Assembly: GCF_000331005.1 (NCBI RefSeq)
Contig: NZ_AEJB01000070.1
Span: forward strand, 1 to 64,000
Source of the DNA: Streptomyces turgidiscabies Car8
GTDB taxonomy: Bacteria > Actinomycetota > Actinomycetes > Streptomycetales > Streptomycetaceae
Reading direction: 5' to 3'
DNA: 64,000 nt
In this document: positions 17,787 to 27,116 of the stretch, piece after piece
Position numbering within the stretch: position 1 is the first letter of the stretch
Layout of the letters: each line of letters starts with the position of its first letter
Made by a program: the position numbers and the translations under genes
Notes under the pieces: generated by a model
The model's input: the letters and a program-made list of their open reading frames with translations, nothing else
Told to the model about the DNA's origin: nothing
Databases searched by the model: none

Positions 17787-17960
17787 GGTGCCTCACGTTC
17801 GTGGAACTGGCGTTACCGGGCGAAGCCAAGCGCGGCCATGGATCTTGTGTCAATGGGGTGCCCGTATCGGCTTTTCGCAAGTCTAGATGCCAGTCCGGAG
17901 ATGGTTCGTCTCCTCAGGGCTTCTTTCATTGACAGGGGAAAATAAGCTAGGTTCCCGGGC

Positions 17961-19133
17961 ATGCCCTCGACCATCCGTGCCGAGGCGTTTCCGGCCCGTA
18001 CGCCGGCCGCCTCGCTGATCTTCACCACGGTCCTGTCCCACGGCCCCCTCACCCGCGCCGACGCGGCCCGGCGCACCAGGCTGTCCGCCGCCGCAGTCAC
18101 CAAGGCGGTCCGCCCGCTGATCGAGGCCGGCTATCTGGTCGAGGACGAGGACGCGGAGACCCGTCCCGGACTGGGGCGCCCGGCGAACCCGGTACGCGTC
18201 GACGGCGGCCGGGCCCTGTTCATCGGCGTCAAGATCACCGGTGACGAGATCTTCGGCGTGCTCACCGACCTGTGCTGCCGTACCCGGATCGCCCGGAACA
18301 TACCGCTGACCGCCCGGGCTCCCAAGGCGGTGCTGGTCGCGGTCGCCGAACTGGTCCGGGAACTGCTCACCGAGGCGGAGGGTTTCGGGGTGCCGGTGCT
18401 CGGCTGCGGAATCGCCCTCGCCGGAGAGATCGACCGCGCCGAGGGCGCCGTACGCTACTCGCCGTTCCTCCAATGGCGTGACGTACCGCTCGCCGAGCTG
18501 GCCGCCATGACCACGGGGCTGCCTGTCACGGTCGACAACGACGTGCGCGCGCTCACCGTCGCCGAGCAGTGGTTCGGTGCCGGGGTGGGGCTCTCCGACT
18601 TCGCCGTGGTGACCGTCGGCGCGGGCATCGGCTGCGGGCTCGTGGTCCACGGGCGGGTGGTCGAGGGGACGCACGGTGTCGCCGGTGAGATCGGGCACCT
18701 CGTCGTCGATCCGGCGGGCCCGCCCTGTCACTGCGGCAGGAGGGGCTGTCTGCAGGCGTTCGCGGGGGACGCGGAGATCGTCGCCCGGGTCCGGGAGGTC
18801 ACGGGAACCGGGGTCATGGACAGCGCCGGGGCCGTCGCCCTGGCCCACGCGGGCCACCCCGGAGCGCGGGAGGTGTACGCACAGGCGGGTGCGGCGATCG
18901 GCCGGGGCATCGCCACCGTGGCCAACCTGCTCGGCCCCCAGCGAGTGATCATCTCCGGCGAGGGGCTGGCCGCGTACGACCTGTTCGCCGACCAGATCCG
19001 CGACGCGTTCACCGCCACCGCCTTCGGCTCCGCCGCCCGCTGTGAGCTGCTGACCCGGCCGCTGCCCTTCGAGGAGTGGGCGCGAGGGGCGGCGGCGACG
19101 GCGATCCGGTCCTTCGTCAGGGTGGAACTGTAG
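17961..19133 (+). CDS. ROK family transcriptional regulator
   Basis: 390 residues. A winged HTH occupies residues 25-75 (LTRADAARRTRLSAAAVTKAVR). A ROK sugar-kinase-like domain follows, with VDNDVRALTVAEQWFGAG, TVGAGIGCGLVVHGRVVEG and the zinc-binding CXCGXXGC signature (CHCGRRGCL) after EIGHLV. It is divergent from the alpha-galactosidase gene across 174 bases, so it is likely that gene's sugar-responsive repressor. The gap contains TTGACA at 17930 and a weak GGAGA-N7-TCTCC dyad at 17897-17913. Confidence 0.9.
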   Translation: MPSTIRAEAFPARTPAASLIFTTVLSHGPLTRADAARRTRLSAAAVTKAVRPLIEAGYLVEDEDAETRPGLGRPANPVRVDGGRALFIGVKITGDEIFGVLTDLCCRTRIARNIPLTARAPKAVLVAVAELVRELLTEAEGFGVPVLGCGIALAGEIDRAEGAVRYSPFLQWRDVPLAELAAMTTGLPVTVDNDVRALTVAEQWFGAGVGLSDFAVVTVGAGIGCGLVVHGRVVEGTHGVAGEIGHLVVDPAGPPCHCGRRGCLQAFAGDAEIVARVREVTGTGVMDSAGAVALAHAGHPGAREVYAQAGAAIGRGIATVANLLGPQRVIISGEGLAAYDLFADQIRDAFTATAFGSAARCELLTRPLPFEEWARGAAATAIRSFVRVEL

Positions 19134-19158
19134 ACGCGGGGCGGGTCAGGCCTTCGTG

Positions 19159-22100
19159 TCAGCGTGGCTCCTGCGCCGGCTCCGGAGTCGGCGCCGCCGT
19201 GGTCGCCGCCGTCGAGGCCGGTGGGATCAGGCCCTCCCGGTAGGCGACCGCCACCGCCTCCCCGCGGCTCGCGGCGCCCAGCTTGGCCAGGATGTTGGAG
19301 ACATGGACGCTCGCCGTCTTGCCGCTGATGAACAGTTCCTCGCCGATCCGACGGTTGCTGCGGCCGAGGGCGAGCAACCGCAGGACGTCCTGTTCACGGG
19401 CGGTGAGCGGGGCCGGAGCCGAGGCGGCGCCGGTGCCCTCTGCGGGGGAGGGGTCCGTGAGCCGGCCGCGGCGGATCAGGGCGTCCACGGCCTGGAGCAG
19501 GGGTGCGGCGCCCAGGCGCAGCGCCGTCTCCCGGGCCGCGCGAGCCTGCGTGGCCGCCTCCTCACGGCGGCCGTCCGCCAGCAGTGCCTCGGCGAACCGC
19601 CTTCGGCAGCGCGCCTGTTCGTAGACATCGCCGAAGCCGAACGCCGTGACCGCCCGCTCCCACGCCGGTGTCTCGGGACCGGCCGTCGCCCGGGCCCACT
19701 CGGCCTCGGCACGGGCCAGCCAGGCGTGTCCCTCCGGGCCCTGCGGGGATCCGTCGCGGCCGATCGCGCCCCGGGACCGGGCCAGCTCCAGCAGTTCGGC
19801 CGCCGTGTCCGTCCAGCGCGCGGTCCCCGCGTCGTCGCCGGTCCGGCGGAGCTGGACGACAGTGTCGGCGACGGCGGCCAGGGCGAGGGCGACGAGCCGG
19901 ACCGCGACCTCTGGACGCGCCCCGGCGTCGTCGGTGAGCGCCTTCACCGTGCTGTGCACGCGCTCCACGGCCGCCTCGGGGTCACCCGCCAGGGCGGCGG
20001 CGTCCGTGAGCACCACGCTCGCGACCAGCGTGGCCATCCAGTCGAACGGGCCGTCGAGGAGAGCCCAGGCGCGGTCCACGGCGCCCAGGTCACCGCGTGC
20101 CAGTGCCACGTACAGCGAGGGCCCGGCCACATAACCGGCGGCCGCGGGCAGCACCTCGGTGTCGGCCGCCGCCGCGCGGGCGCACTCGTCCCACCGGCCC
20201 AGGGTGTACAGCACCAGGGAGTGCAGATAGCGCATCTCCAGGGGGTACGGCGAGGACAGGAGGCCGGCGCGGCGGGCGCGGTCCAGGCCCTCCGAGAGCC
20301 ACGGCAGGCATTCGTCCAGCAGACCGGACTCGAAGGAGCCGATCGCCAGATTGAACAGCGCGCGCATCTCCACCGGTGTACAGCCCGCCCGCCGGGCCAG
20401 TTCCCGGGCTTCCCGGAACCGCTCGCGGGCCCCGGGAGTGCGCCGGCCCCCCGCTTCGAGACCGGCCACGGAGATCATGAGGTCGGCCTGCGCGTCGAGG
20501 GCCTGCAGCTCCTCGGCGACGGAGAGCGCCTGCCGTGCCACCCGCAGCGCTGTCTCGTTGTCGCCCATCTGCCGTGCCGCCATGACATGGGTGGCCGCCG
20601 CCCACACCCATGTCCGCGACGGAGGCTCGGCCGGGATCAGGGCGAGTGCCTCACTGCTGTACGCGAACGCCGCCGCCAGGTGGTCGATGCTCATGAGGTT
20701 GTCGGCGAGGGTATAGCGGACGCGGGCCGCGAGTTCGGTGTCCGTGTCCTGACCGACCCCGGCGAGAGCGGCCCGGGTGAGCGACACCGCGCGGTGCGAG
20801 TCCCCGGCGTGCGCGGCCGCGGCCGACGCCCGCAGCATCAGCGTCACCGTGTCCAGGCCCTCGCCCGTGGGACGGGCGCCCGCGTCCACCGCCGGCCACA
20901 TGTCGAGGGCGGCCTCCAGGTGCCGTAGCTCCTCCGCGGGCGCGCCGACGCGATGGGCGTGATCGGCCGCTTCCAGGGACGCCGTCAGCGCCTCGGCGAG
21001 GTCGTGGCTCTCCCGGTAGTGGTGGGCCCGCTCCGCCGCGCTCTCGGCCGGGCGGCCCCGCCCGGCCAGCAGCCGGGCGAAGGCCCCGTGCAGGCGCGAT
21101 CGCTCGCCCGGCAGCAGATCGGCGTAGACGGCCTCTCGGGCGAGCGCGTGCCGGAAGGAGTACGTGTCGCCCGCACCGGGGACGAGCAGCTGGCGTCCGA
21201 CCGCCTCGCGCAGCGCCGACTCCAGCTCGTCCTCCGGCAGCCGGACGGCGTCGCTCAGCAGCTCGTGCTCGACGCGCCGCCCGGCGACGGCCGCCGTACG
21301 CAGCACCTGCTGGGCCGTGTCGCTCAGTTGCTCGAAGCGGATGAGGAGAACGTCGGCGAGCCCGCTGGGTACGCCTCCCGACTCCGCGTCGGTGGCCGCG
21401 AGCAGCTCCTCCGCGTAGAACGCGTTGCCCTCGGCACGCTCGACGATCCGGCGGACGGTCATGTCCGGCAGCGGCCCCTCGCCCAGGGCCCGCACCAGCC
21501 GGGCCACCTCGGCGTCGGCCATCGGCCGCAGCTCCAGCCGCTCCACGGCGGGCAGCCGGACCAGTTCCGCGAGGAGGGGGCGCAGCGGATGGCGGCGATG
21601 GAGGTCGTCCGCGCGGTACGACGCGAACACCGCGAGCCGGTGTCCGGGCGCGCCGCCCGCGGACCCCTGGAGCACACCCCGGCTGAGCAGGAAGCGCAGC
21701 AGGTCCCGGGACGACTGGTCGGCCCAGTGCAGGTCCTCCAGGACGAGCAGCAGCGGGGCGACCTCGGTGACGGCGGCCAGCAGCCCGGCCATCCCCTCGA
21801 ACAGCCGCAGCCGCCCGCCGGCGTCCTGCACCCCGTCCTCGGCCCCGCCGCCGAGCAGCCGACCGACCACGGGATGCGCGGCGAGCGCCTCCGCGAACCG
21901 CTCGTCGGCGGCCAGTACGCCCAGGATCTCGGTGAACGGCAGATAGGGCAGCCCGACGTCACCGAGATCGACGCAGTGCCCCGTGAGCACGGTCATCCCC
22001 CGGTCCGAGGCCCGCCCGGCTGCCTCCGCCAGCACCCGCGTCTTGCCCACCCCGGCGTCCCCGGCGATGAGCACGGCACGGGCCTCACGGACACGGGCAC

Positions 22101-22176
22101 GGTCCAGCACACCGCCGAGACGGCTCAGCTCGTCGTCCCGGCCGATGAGTGGGGTGTTGTACAGGTTCTGCGGCAC
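19159..22176 (-). CDS. LAL-type LuxR family ATPase regulator
   Basis: 1005 residues starting at GTG. The N-terminal STAND/AAA ATPase has Walker A GDAGVGKT at residues 39-46 and a Walker B-like LLLVLEDLHWAD near 145. A long helical TPR-like middle follows. The C-terminal LuxR HTH contains LTAREQDVLRLLALGRSNRR and GKTASVHVSNILAKLG. Such large regulators activate carbohydrate or secondary-metabolite genes; the target here is unknown. Convergent with the ROK gene. Confidence 0.92.
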   Translation of the reverse strand: MPQNLYNTPLIGRDDELSRLGGVLDRARVREARAVLIAGDAGVGKTRVLAEAAGRASDRGMTVLTGHCVDLGDVGLPYLPFTEILGVLAADERFAEALAAHPVVGRLLGGGAEDGVQDAGGRLRLFEGMAGLLAAVTEVAPLLLVLEDLHWADQSSRDLLRFLLSRGVLQGSAGGAPGHRLAVFASYRADDLHRRHPLRPLLAELVRLPAVERLELRPMADAEVARLVRALGEGPLPDMTVRRIVERAEGNAFYAEELLAATDAESGGVPSGLADVLLIRFEQLSDTAQQVLRTAAVAGRRVEHELLSDAVRLPEDELESALREAVGRQLLVPGAGDTYSFRHALAREAVYADLLPGERSRLHGAFARLLAGRGRPAESAAERAHHYRESHDLAEALTASLEAADHAHRVGAPAEELRHLEAALDMWPAVDAGARPTGEGLDTVTLMLRASAAAAHAGDSHRAVSLTRAALAGVGQDTDTELAARVRYTLADNLMSIDHLAAAFAYSSEALALIPAEPPSRTWVWAAATHVMAARQMGDNETALRVARQALSVAEELQALDAQADLMISVAGLEAGGRRTPGARERFREARELARRAGCTPVEMRALFNLAIGSFESGLLDECLPWLSEGLDRARRAGLLSSPYPLEMRYLHSLVLYTLGRWDECARAAAADTEVLPAAAGYVAGPSLYVALARGDLGAVDRAWALLDGPFDWMATLVASVVLTDAAALAGDPEAAVERVHSTVKALTDDAGARPEVAVRLVALALAAVADTVVQLRRTGDDAGTARWTDTAAELLELARSRGAIGRDGSPQGPEGHAWLARAEAEWARATAGPETPAWERAVTAFGFGDVYEQARCRRRFAEALLADGRREEAATQARAARETALRLGAAPLLQAVDALIRRGRLTDPSPAEGTGAASAPAPLTAREQDVLRLLALGRSNRRIGEELFISGKTASVHVSNILAKLGAASRGEAVAVAYREGLIPPASTAATTAAPTPEPAQEPR

Positions 22177-22222
22177 AGATCAATCCTGACACGCACCGCT
22201 GACAGTCCTGTCCGGACAGGAC

Positions 22223-22573
22223 TCAGCGCAGCGTCTCGGCCCAGTTCGCCGGAACGCGTCCCGCCGGCCCCGGCACGGGCTGGTCCGCCGGGTGGCTCGA
22301 CGGGGGAGCCAGGGCTGGGCCGGACTCGTACAGCTCGGACGTCTCGAAGTTCCAGAACCAGGCCTCGCCGGGCTCGTAACTGCGGATCACGGGATGGCCG
22401 GTTTCCCGGAAGTGGGCGGTGGCGTGCTTGGCGGGTGAGTCGTCGCAGCAGCCGATGTGGCCGCACTGCGCACAGCGCCGCAGATGGAACCACCAGCCGC
22501 CGTCGGCGTCGCACTCGACGCAACCCGCCCCGCTGGGCGGGACGGTGGGGTCGATTCCGGTGTCCTTGGTCAT
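22223..22573 (-). CDS. UBP-type zinc finger protein
   Basis: 116 residues comprising a stand-alone ZnF-UBP domain: CVECDADGGWWFHLRRC, CAQCGHIGCCDDS and KHATAHFRETGHPVIRSY supply the Cys/His zinc ligands. In eukaryotes this fold binds the ubiquitin C-terminus; bacterial copies have unknown ligands. Its ATG overlaps the stop of the histidine kinase gene (ATGA), so it is the third gene of a tightly coupled signalling operon. Confidence 0.92.
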   Translation of the reverse strand: MTKDTGIDPTVPPSGAGCVECDADGGWWFHLRRCAQCGHIGCCDDSPAKHATAHFRETGHPVIRSYEPGEAWFWNFETSELYESGPALAPPSSHPADQPVPGPAGRVPANWAETLR

Positions 22574-24048
22574 GAGGGCTCCTGGGCCGGGGCGGAGCCC
22601 ACGGCCGGGTCGGGGTCGGTGGCGGTGAGGGGGAGCAGGACCTGGAAGCGGGTGTCGCCGGGTACGGACTCGACCTTGAGGTCACCGTGGTGCTTGTTGA
22701 CGACGATCCGCCAGGAGATGTCGAGCCCGAGCCCCGTGCCCTCGCCGACCGGCTTGGTGGTGAAGAACGGGTCGAAGATCCGGCCGCGGATCTCCGCCGG
22801 GACTCCCGGCCCCGTGTCGCGGAACTCCACCAGCAGCCGGTCGTGCACCAGCGAGGTCCGCACGGTCAACGTGCCTTCGCCGTCCCCGCACTTGATGGCG
22901 GAGACCGCGTTGTCGATCAGGTTGGTCCACACCTGATTCAGTTCGGCCGGGTAGGCCGGAATCCTCGGCACCGAACGGTCGTAGTCCTTCACGACCTTGA
23001 CCTGTGGACCGATCTTGCCCGAGAGCATCAACAGTGTGCTGTCGAGGAGTTCGTGGACATCGGCGACCTGGTAGGGGGCGCGGTCCAGCTGCGAGTACTG
23101 CTTGGCGGCGTCGACGAGATGCGAGATACGGGTGGTGGAGTCCTCGATCTCGGACATCAACAGCTCTGTCTCGACCGTGTAGTTGAGCCACCCGATGGCA
23201 CTCTGCAGGATCTCCGGCTCGTCGACGGCCGCGTCGATCTGCTCCAGCCAGTCGACGTCGAGACCGCCCTGCACGAAGGTCGGCGCGATCTGCCAGCCGT
23301 TCTGGACACCGTGGTCGTCGAGCCAGTCGGCGAGTTCGTCCTCCCGGTCGGACGCTTCGAGCGGGCTCAGTGCCGGCGCCTTGGAGACCCGCTCGGCCGT
23401 ACGCTCCTGGAGGTCGACGAGCGCCCTGAGGTCCTCGGGCCGGAAGTGGCCCGAGGCGATCATGCCCAGCTTGTGCCGCATGTGCGCGACGCGGTCGCGC
23501 AGGGTCGACGTGGCCCGGACGGCAGCCGCAGCCGGGTTGTTGAGCTCATGGGTGAGGCCTGCGGACAACGAGCCCAGCGCCAGCAGCCGTTCGCGCTGCC
23601 CGACGGCCCGCTGAAAGGTCTGGGAACCGAGGAAGAGCCCCTCCAGGAGATGGACCGCCATCGGAAACCACTCGTGCATGAAGTTCGCGAACGATTCGGC
23701 GGGCAGGACGAAGAACCGCGTCGGCTCCGACACCCGCAACGAGTTCATGTACCGCTGTGGTTTCCCGTCCTCGAGGTACGCCTGTATGGCCCCCGCGTAC
23801 ACCCCTGGCTGGGACGTGCGGCTCACCTCGACCTCGTCGCCGCCCACCCGGCGCGACATGACGACGGTGCCCTCGATCATCACGAAGAAGCGGGCCGCCG
23901 GGTCGCCTTCGGTGAACACCGGCCCGGGGTCGAACAGTTCGACCCGCCCCTCGGCGCACAGCCTGCCGAGCTGCTCGGCGTTCAGCTTCTCGAACAGGAA
24001 CAGCGAGCTGATCTCCGCCGTGCTGCACGGCATCGGCCGGCCGCTCAC
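22570..24048 (-). CDS. Cytoplasmic histidine kinase with cyclic-nucleotide-binding domain
   Basis: 492 residues if it starts at the GTG of a GTGA overlap with the upstream gene; an ATG at 24033 is the alternative. A CNB domain (about 15-125; GPVFTEGDPAARFFVMIEG) is followed by a kinase core with the H box LSAGLTHELNNPAAAA (His near 167), N box NQVWTNLIDNAVSAIK, G1 DTGPGVP and G2 GTGLGLD. No transmembrane segment is seen. It likely senses a cyclic nucleotide or similar cytoplasmic signal and phosphorylates a receiver domain. The obvious partner is the receiver fused to the flavoenzyme encoded immediately upstream. Confidence 0.92.
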   Translation of the reverse strand: MSGRPMPCSTAEISSLFLFEKLNAEQLGRLCAEGRVELFDPGPVFTEGDPAARFFVMIEGTVVMSRRVGGDEVEVSRTSQPGVYAGAIQAYLEDGKPQRYMNSLRVSEPTRFFVLPAESFANFMHEWFPMAVHLLEGLFLGSQTFQRAVGQRERLLALGSLSAGLTHELNNPAAAAVRATSTLRDRVAHMRHKLGMIASGHFRPEDLRALVDLQERTAERVSKAPALSPLEASDREDELADWLDDHGVQNGWQIAPTFVQGGLDVDWLEQIDAAVDEPEILQSAIGWLNYTVETELLMSEIEDSTTRISHLVDAAKQYSQLDRAPYQVADVHELLDSTLLMLSGKIGPQVKVVKDYDRSVPRIPAYPAELNQVWTNLIDNAVSAIKCGDGEGTLTVRTSLVHDRLLVEFRDTGPGVPAEIRGRIFDPFFTTKPVGEGTGLGLDISWRIVVNKHHGDLKVESVPGDTRFQVLLPLTATDPDPAVGSAPAQEPS

Positions 24049-25721
24049 GACTGCTCCAGATACCGGTGTACGAGCATCACGGCCATGGCTCCCTCTCCGA
24101 CGGCGGACGCGACCCGCTTGGCGGACTCCGCGCGCGCGTCCCCGGCGACGAACACGCCGGGGATGTTGGTCTCCAGGTGGTACGGCGGCCGGTCCAGCTC
24201 CCAGTCCGCCGGTGGCCGCCCGTCGGCGGTCAGATCCGGCCCGGCGAGGATGAACCCGCGCTCGTCCCGCAGCACGGTGCCGTCCAGCCAGTCGGTCAGT
24301 GGGGCCGCGCCGATGAACACGAACAGCCACTGCGCGTCGACCAGTTCGGTCTCCCCGGTCGCCGTGTCGCGCAACGTCAGCTGTTCCAGGTGGTCGCCGC
24401 CGTGCGCGGCCTCGACGACCGTGTGGGCCCGCACCGAGATGTTCGGCGACTCGGCGATCTGCTGGATCAGGTAGTGCGACATGGAGGCGGTGAGGTCCGC
24501 TCCGCGCACCAGCAGGGTGACCGACTTGGCACCCCTGGACAGGTACATCGCCGCCTGCCCCGCCGAGTTGGCGCCGCCCACGATGTAGATGTCGTGGCCC
24601 TGGCAGGCGGCGGCCTCGGTCAGCGCCGACCCGTAGAACACCCCGCAGCCCGACAGATCGGTGGCGCCCGGCGCCTCCAGTTGCCGGTAGGACACACCGG
24701 TCGCGAGGATCACGCTGTGCGCGGCGATCGCCGACCCGTCCGCGAACCGCACGAGTCGCGCCGCGCCGCTCACCTCCAGGCCGGTCACCTCCCGCGCGGA
24801 GAGGATCTCGGCGCCGAACTTGGTGGCCTGGCGCCGCGCCCGGTCGGTGAGCTGGCCGCCGGACACCCCGTCCGGGAAGCCCAGGTAGTTCTCGATCCGC
24901 GAACTCTGCCCGGCCTGCCCGCCGGTCGCCGACCGCTCCACGAGCACCGTACGCAGCCCCTCCGAGGCTCCGTACACGGCAGCGCCCAGCCCGGCCGGTC
25001 CGCCGCCGATGACGACGAGGTCGTAGAAGTCGGCCGTCGGTGTCGTCGCCAGCCCCACCCGGGCGGCCAGCTCCGGCACCTCCGGCTCGACGAGCGCCGT
25101 ACCGTCCGCCGTGATCACCACCGGCAGCCGCTGCCCGTCCTGACCGCAGGCCGCGAGCAGCCGCTGCCCCTCGGGCTCCTCGGTGGAGTACCAGCGGTAC
25201 GGCACCTGGTTGCGGGCCAGGAACTCCCGCACGTCCGTCGAGCGCGCCGACCACCGGTGACCGACGACCTTGGTGCTCGGCACCGGCCGGAAGTCACTGC
25301 ACCGCCAGGCCGCCAGGAGATCGTCGAGCACCGGGTAGAGCTTCTCCTCCGGCGGATCCCACGGCTTGAGGAGGTAGTGGTCGAGGTCGACGACGTTGAT
25401 GGCGTCGATCGCCGCGTTCGTGTCCGCGTACGCCGTCAGGAGCACGCGGCGGGCGCCCGGATAGACGTCCAGGGCCTGTTCGAGGAACTCGATGCCGTTC
25501 ATCTGGGGCATGCGGTAGTCGGCCAGGATCACCGCCACGAGGTCACCGCGCAGCTTCAGCTCCCGCAGGGCCTCCAGCGCGGACTCGCCGGACTCCGCGC
25601 GCACGATCCGGTAGGACTCGCCGTAGCGCCGTCGCAGGTCACGGGCGACGGCACGGGACACCCCGGGGTCGTCGTCCACGGTCATGATGACGGTCCGCGC
25701 TGTGTCCGCGGCCTGTGCCAT
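24045..25721 (-). CDS. Response-regulator receiver / glutaredoxin-like / thioredoxin-reductase-like fusion
   Basis: 558 residues from the ATG at 25721 (GGGAG site). Residues 10-125 are a receiver with the acidic pocket DDD16-18, phospho-acceptor D68 in ILADYRMP, T96 and K119. Residues 150-215 look like a glutaredoxin fold (FLARNQVPYRW, LPVVITADGTALVEP) with no CxxC at the expected position. Residues 232-558 are a thioredoxin-reductase-like FAD/NAD(P)H module with GGGPAG at 239-244 and VGGANSA at 381-387. The usual CATC site reads YGSAL at 363-367, so the disulfide cysteines are missing. A phosphorylation-gated flavoprotein oxidoreductase is inferred. It is first in an operon with the kinase and zinc finger. 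Confidence 0.92.
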   Translation of the reverse strand: MAQAADTARTVIMTVDDDPGVSRAVARDLRRRYGESYRIVRAESGESALEALRELKLRGDLVAVILADYRMPQMNGIEFLEQALDVYPGARRVLLTAYADTNAAIDAINVVDLDHYLLKPWDPPEEKLYPVLDDLLAAWRCSDFRPVPSTKVVGHRWSARSTDVREFLARNQVPYRWYSTEEPEGQRLLAACGQDGQRLPVVITADGTALVEPEVPELAARVGLATTPTADFYDLVVIGGGPAGLGAAVYGASEGLRTVLVERSATGGQAGQSSRIENYLGFPDGVSGGQLTDRARRQATKFGAEILSAREVTGLEVSGAARLVRFADGSAIAAHSVILATGVSYRQLEAPGATDLSGCGVFYGSALTEAAACQGHDIYIVGGANSAGQAAMYLSRGAKSVTLLVRGADLTASMSHYLIQQIAESPNISVRAHTVVEAAHGGDHLEQLTLRDTATGETELVDAQWLFVFIGAAPLTDWLDGTVLRDERGFILAGPDLTADGRPPADWELDRPPYHLETNIPGVFVAGDARAESAKRVASAVGEGAMAVMLVHRYLEQS

Positions 25722-25821
25722 ACGTCTCCCACCCCGAGTGGTCCGAGTCACCGGGCGGCGCCGGCCGGGTGCCGAGCCGCCTTCGGCCCATCGTATGTTC
25801 GATCGCCGCGCTTCGCTCCGG

Positions 25822-26175
25822 TCAGCTCTTCCGCACGCCGAGGACGCAGAACTCGTTGCCCTCCGGGTCCAGGAGTGTGGTCCAGGGCTGCTCTCCCTGG
25901 CCGATGTCCGCGTGGCGCGCTCCGAGGGCCAGCAGACGGTCGACCTCGGCCCGCTGGTCGTCGGGCCGGAAGTCGAGGTGCAGCCGGTTCTTGACGGACT
26001 TCGCCTCCGGGACGCGTACGAACAGCAGGCCGGGAAGCCGGTCCGGCGTCGGCCGGACCTCGTACTCCTCGGGTGAGTCGTCGACGACCGCCCAGCCGAG
26101 CGCATCGGCCCACCAGCGCCCCAGCGCCGCCGGGTCCGCCGCGTCCACGATCACTTGTTCCCATTCCAAGGCCAT
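25822..26175 (-). CDS. VOC superfamily (glyoxalase/dioxygenase fold) protein
   Basis: 117 residues from the ATG at 26175; an in-frame start 12 codons upstream adds an unlikely tail. It has the single VOC module pattern VIVDAADPAALGRWWADALGW, RLHLDFR and TTLLDPEGNEFCVLG. It is close to actinobacterial stand-alone VOC proteins with unknown small-molecule ligands. Head-to-head with the universal stress protein gene. Confidence 0.87.
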   Translation of the reverse strand: MALEWEQVIVDAADPAALGRWWADALGWAVVDDSPEEYEVRPTPDRLPGLLFVRVPEAKSVKNRLHLDFRPDDQRAEVDRLLALGARHADIGQGEQPWTTLLDPEGNEFCVLGVRKS

Positions 26176-26238
26176 GGGCGCAGCGTAGTGAAGACTGGGC
26201 GCGGTACGCATCCATGATCACGACAGGGAGGGAACCGT

Positions 26239-27111
26239 ATGACGCGCCCGATCACGGCAGGGGTGGACGGAACGTCCGAAAGTCACGCCGCGCTGGCCTG
26301 GGCGGCCCGCGAGGCCGTCCGCCGGGACCTCGCCCTGCGGGTCGTGCACGCCTGGCAGCTGGTGCCGGACCAGGCGTTCGGGGCCGGGACCCGGGAGACC
26401 CACGACCAGTGGGTGCGGGAAGGAGTGGACGAGACCGCGAGGAGCGTCGCCGAACGCCATCCGGGGCTGGACATGACCGTCGACGTGGTCGAGGGCGGCG
26501 CGGCGCACGTGCTCGCCGAGGCCGCCGCGCAGGCCGAGATGCTGGTGCTCGGCTCCCGCGGGCACGGTGCCGTCGTCGGGTTCCTCCTCGGCTCGGTCGG
26601 GCAGCACGTGATCGCCGAGTCCACGCGGCCCGTCGTCCTCGTCCGCGCCGAGGACCGCGCCTCCGACGAGGCCGCCGGGCGTGAGGTCGTCGTCGGGCAG
26701 CACGGTGACCCAAAGGAGAGCGCGCCGGCCCTGCGGTTCGCGTTCGAGGCGGCTGCGGCCCGTGGCGCGGCCGTCCGTGCCGTCCGCGCGTGGAGCCTGC
26801 CGCCGGTTTTCGCGTACAGCCCCGGCTCGATGAAGCTCCTCGACGAGGCCGGGGGGCTGGAACCGTACGAGAAGAACGCGCTCGCCGCCGCGCTGGAGCC
26901 GTGGCGTGAACGCTTCCCCGAGGTGCCGGTCACCCAGCAGGTGGAGATGGGCAGCGCGGGTGAGGTGCTGCTCTCGGTGGCCCCGCACGCCCAGCTCCTG
27001 GTCGTCGGGCGGCGCGCCCACCGCTCGGCCGTGGGCGCGCGGATCGGCTCGGTCGCCCACGGCGTACTGCACCACGCGCACTGCCCGGTGGCCGTGGTCC
27101 CGCACGACTGA
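26239..27111 (+). CDS. Tandem universal stress protein
   Basis: 290 residues with two USP domains. Each starts at a strand (ITAGVDGTSESHAALAWAA; then EVVVGQHGDPKESAPALRFA). Each carries a glycine-rich nucleotide-binding motif, GSRGHGAVVGFLLGSV in the first and VGRRAHRSAVGARIGSV in the second. Such proteins bind ATP and accumulate in dormancy, hypoxia or stress. Convergent with the DUF4032 gene, five bases away. Confidence 0.93.
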   Translation: MTRPITAGVDGTSESHAALAWAAREAVRRDLALRVVHAWQLVPDQAFGAGTRETHDQWVREGVDETARSVAERHPGLDMTVDVVEGGAAHVLAEAAAQAEMLVLGSRGHGAVVGFLLGSVGQHVIAESTRPVVLVRAEDRASDEAAGREVVVGQHGDPKESAPALRFAFEAAAARGAAVRAVRAWSLPPVFAYSPGSMKLLDEAGGLEPYEKNALAAALEPWRERFPEVPVTQQVEMGSAGEVLLSVAPHAQLLVVGRRAHRSAVGARIGSVAHGVLHHAHCPVAVVPHD

Positions 27112-27116
27112 CCGAC

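Noticed and set aside
17897-17913. GGAGA-N7-TCTCC dyad as ROK operator
   Set aside because: Five-base arms are too short to distinguish from chance in this composition; mentioned only as context.
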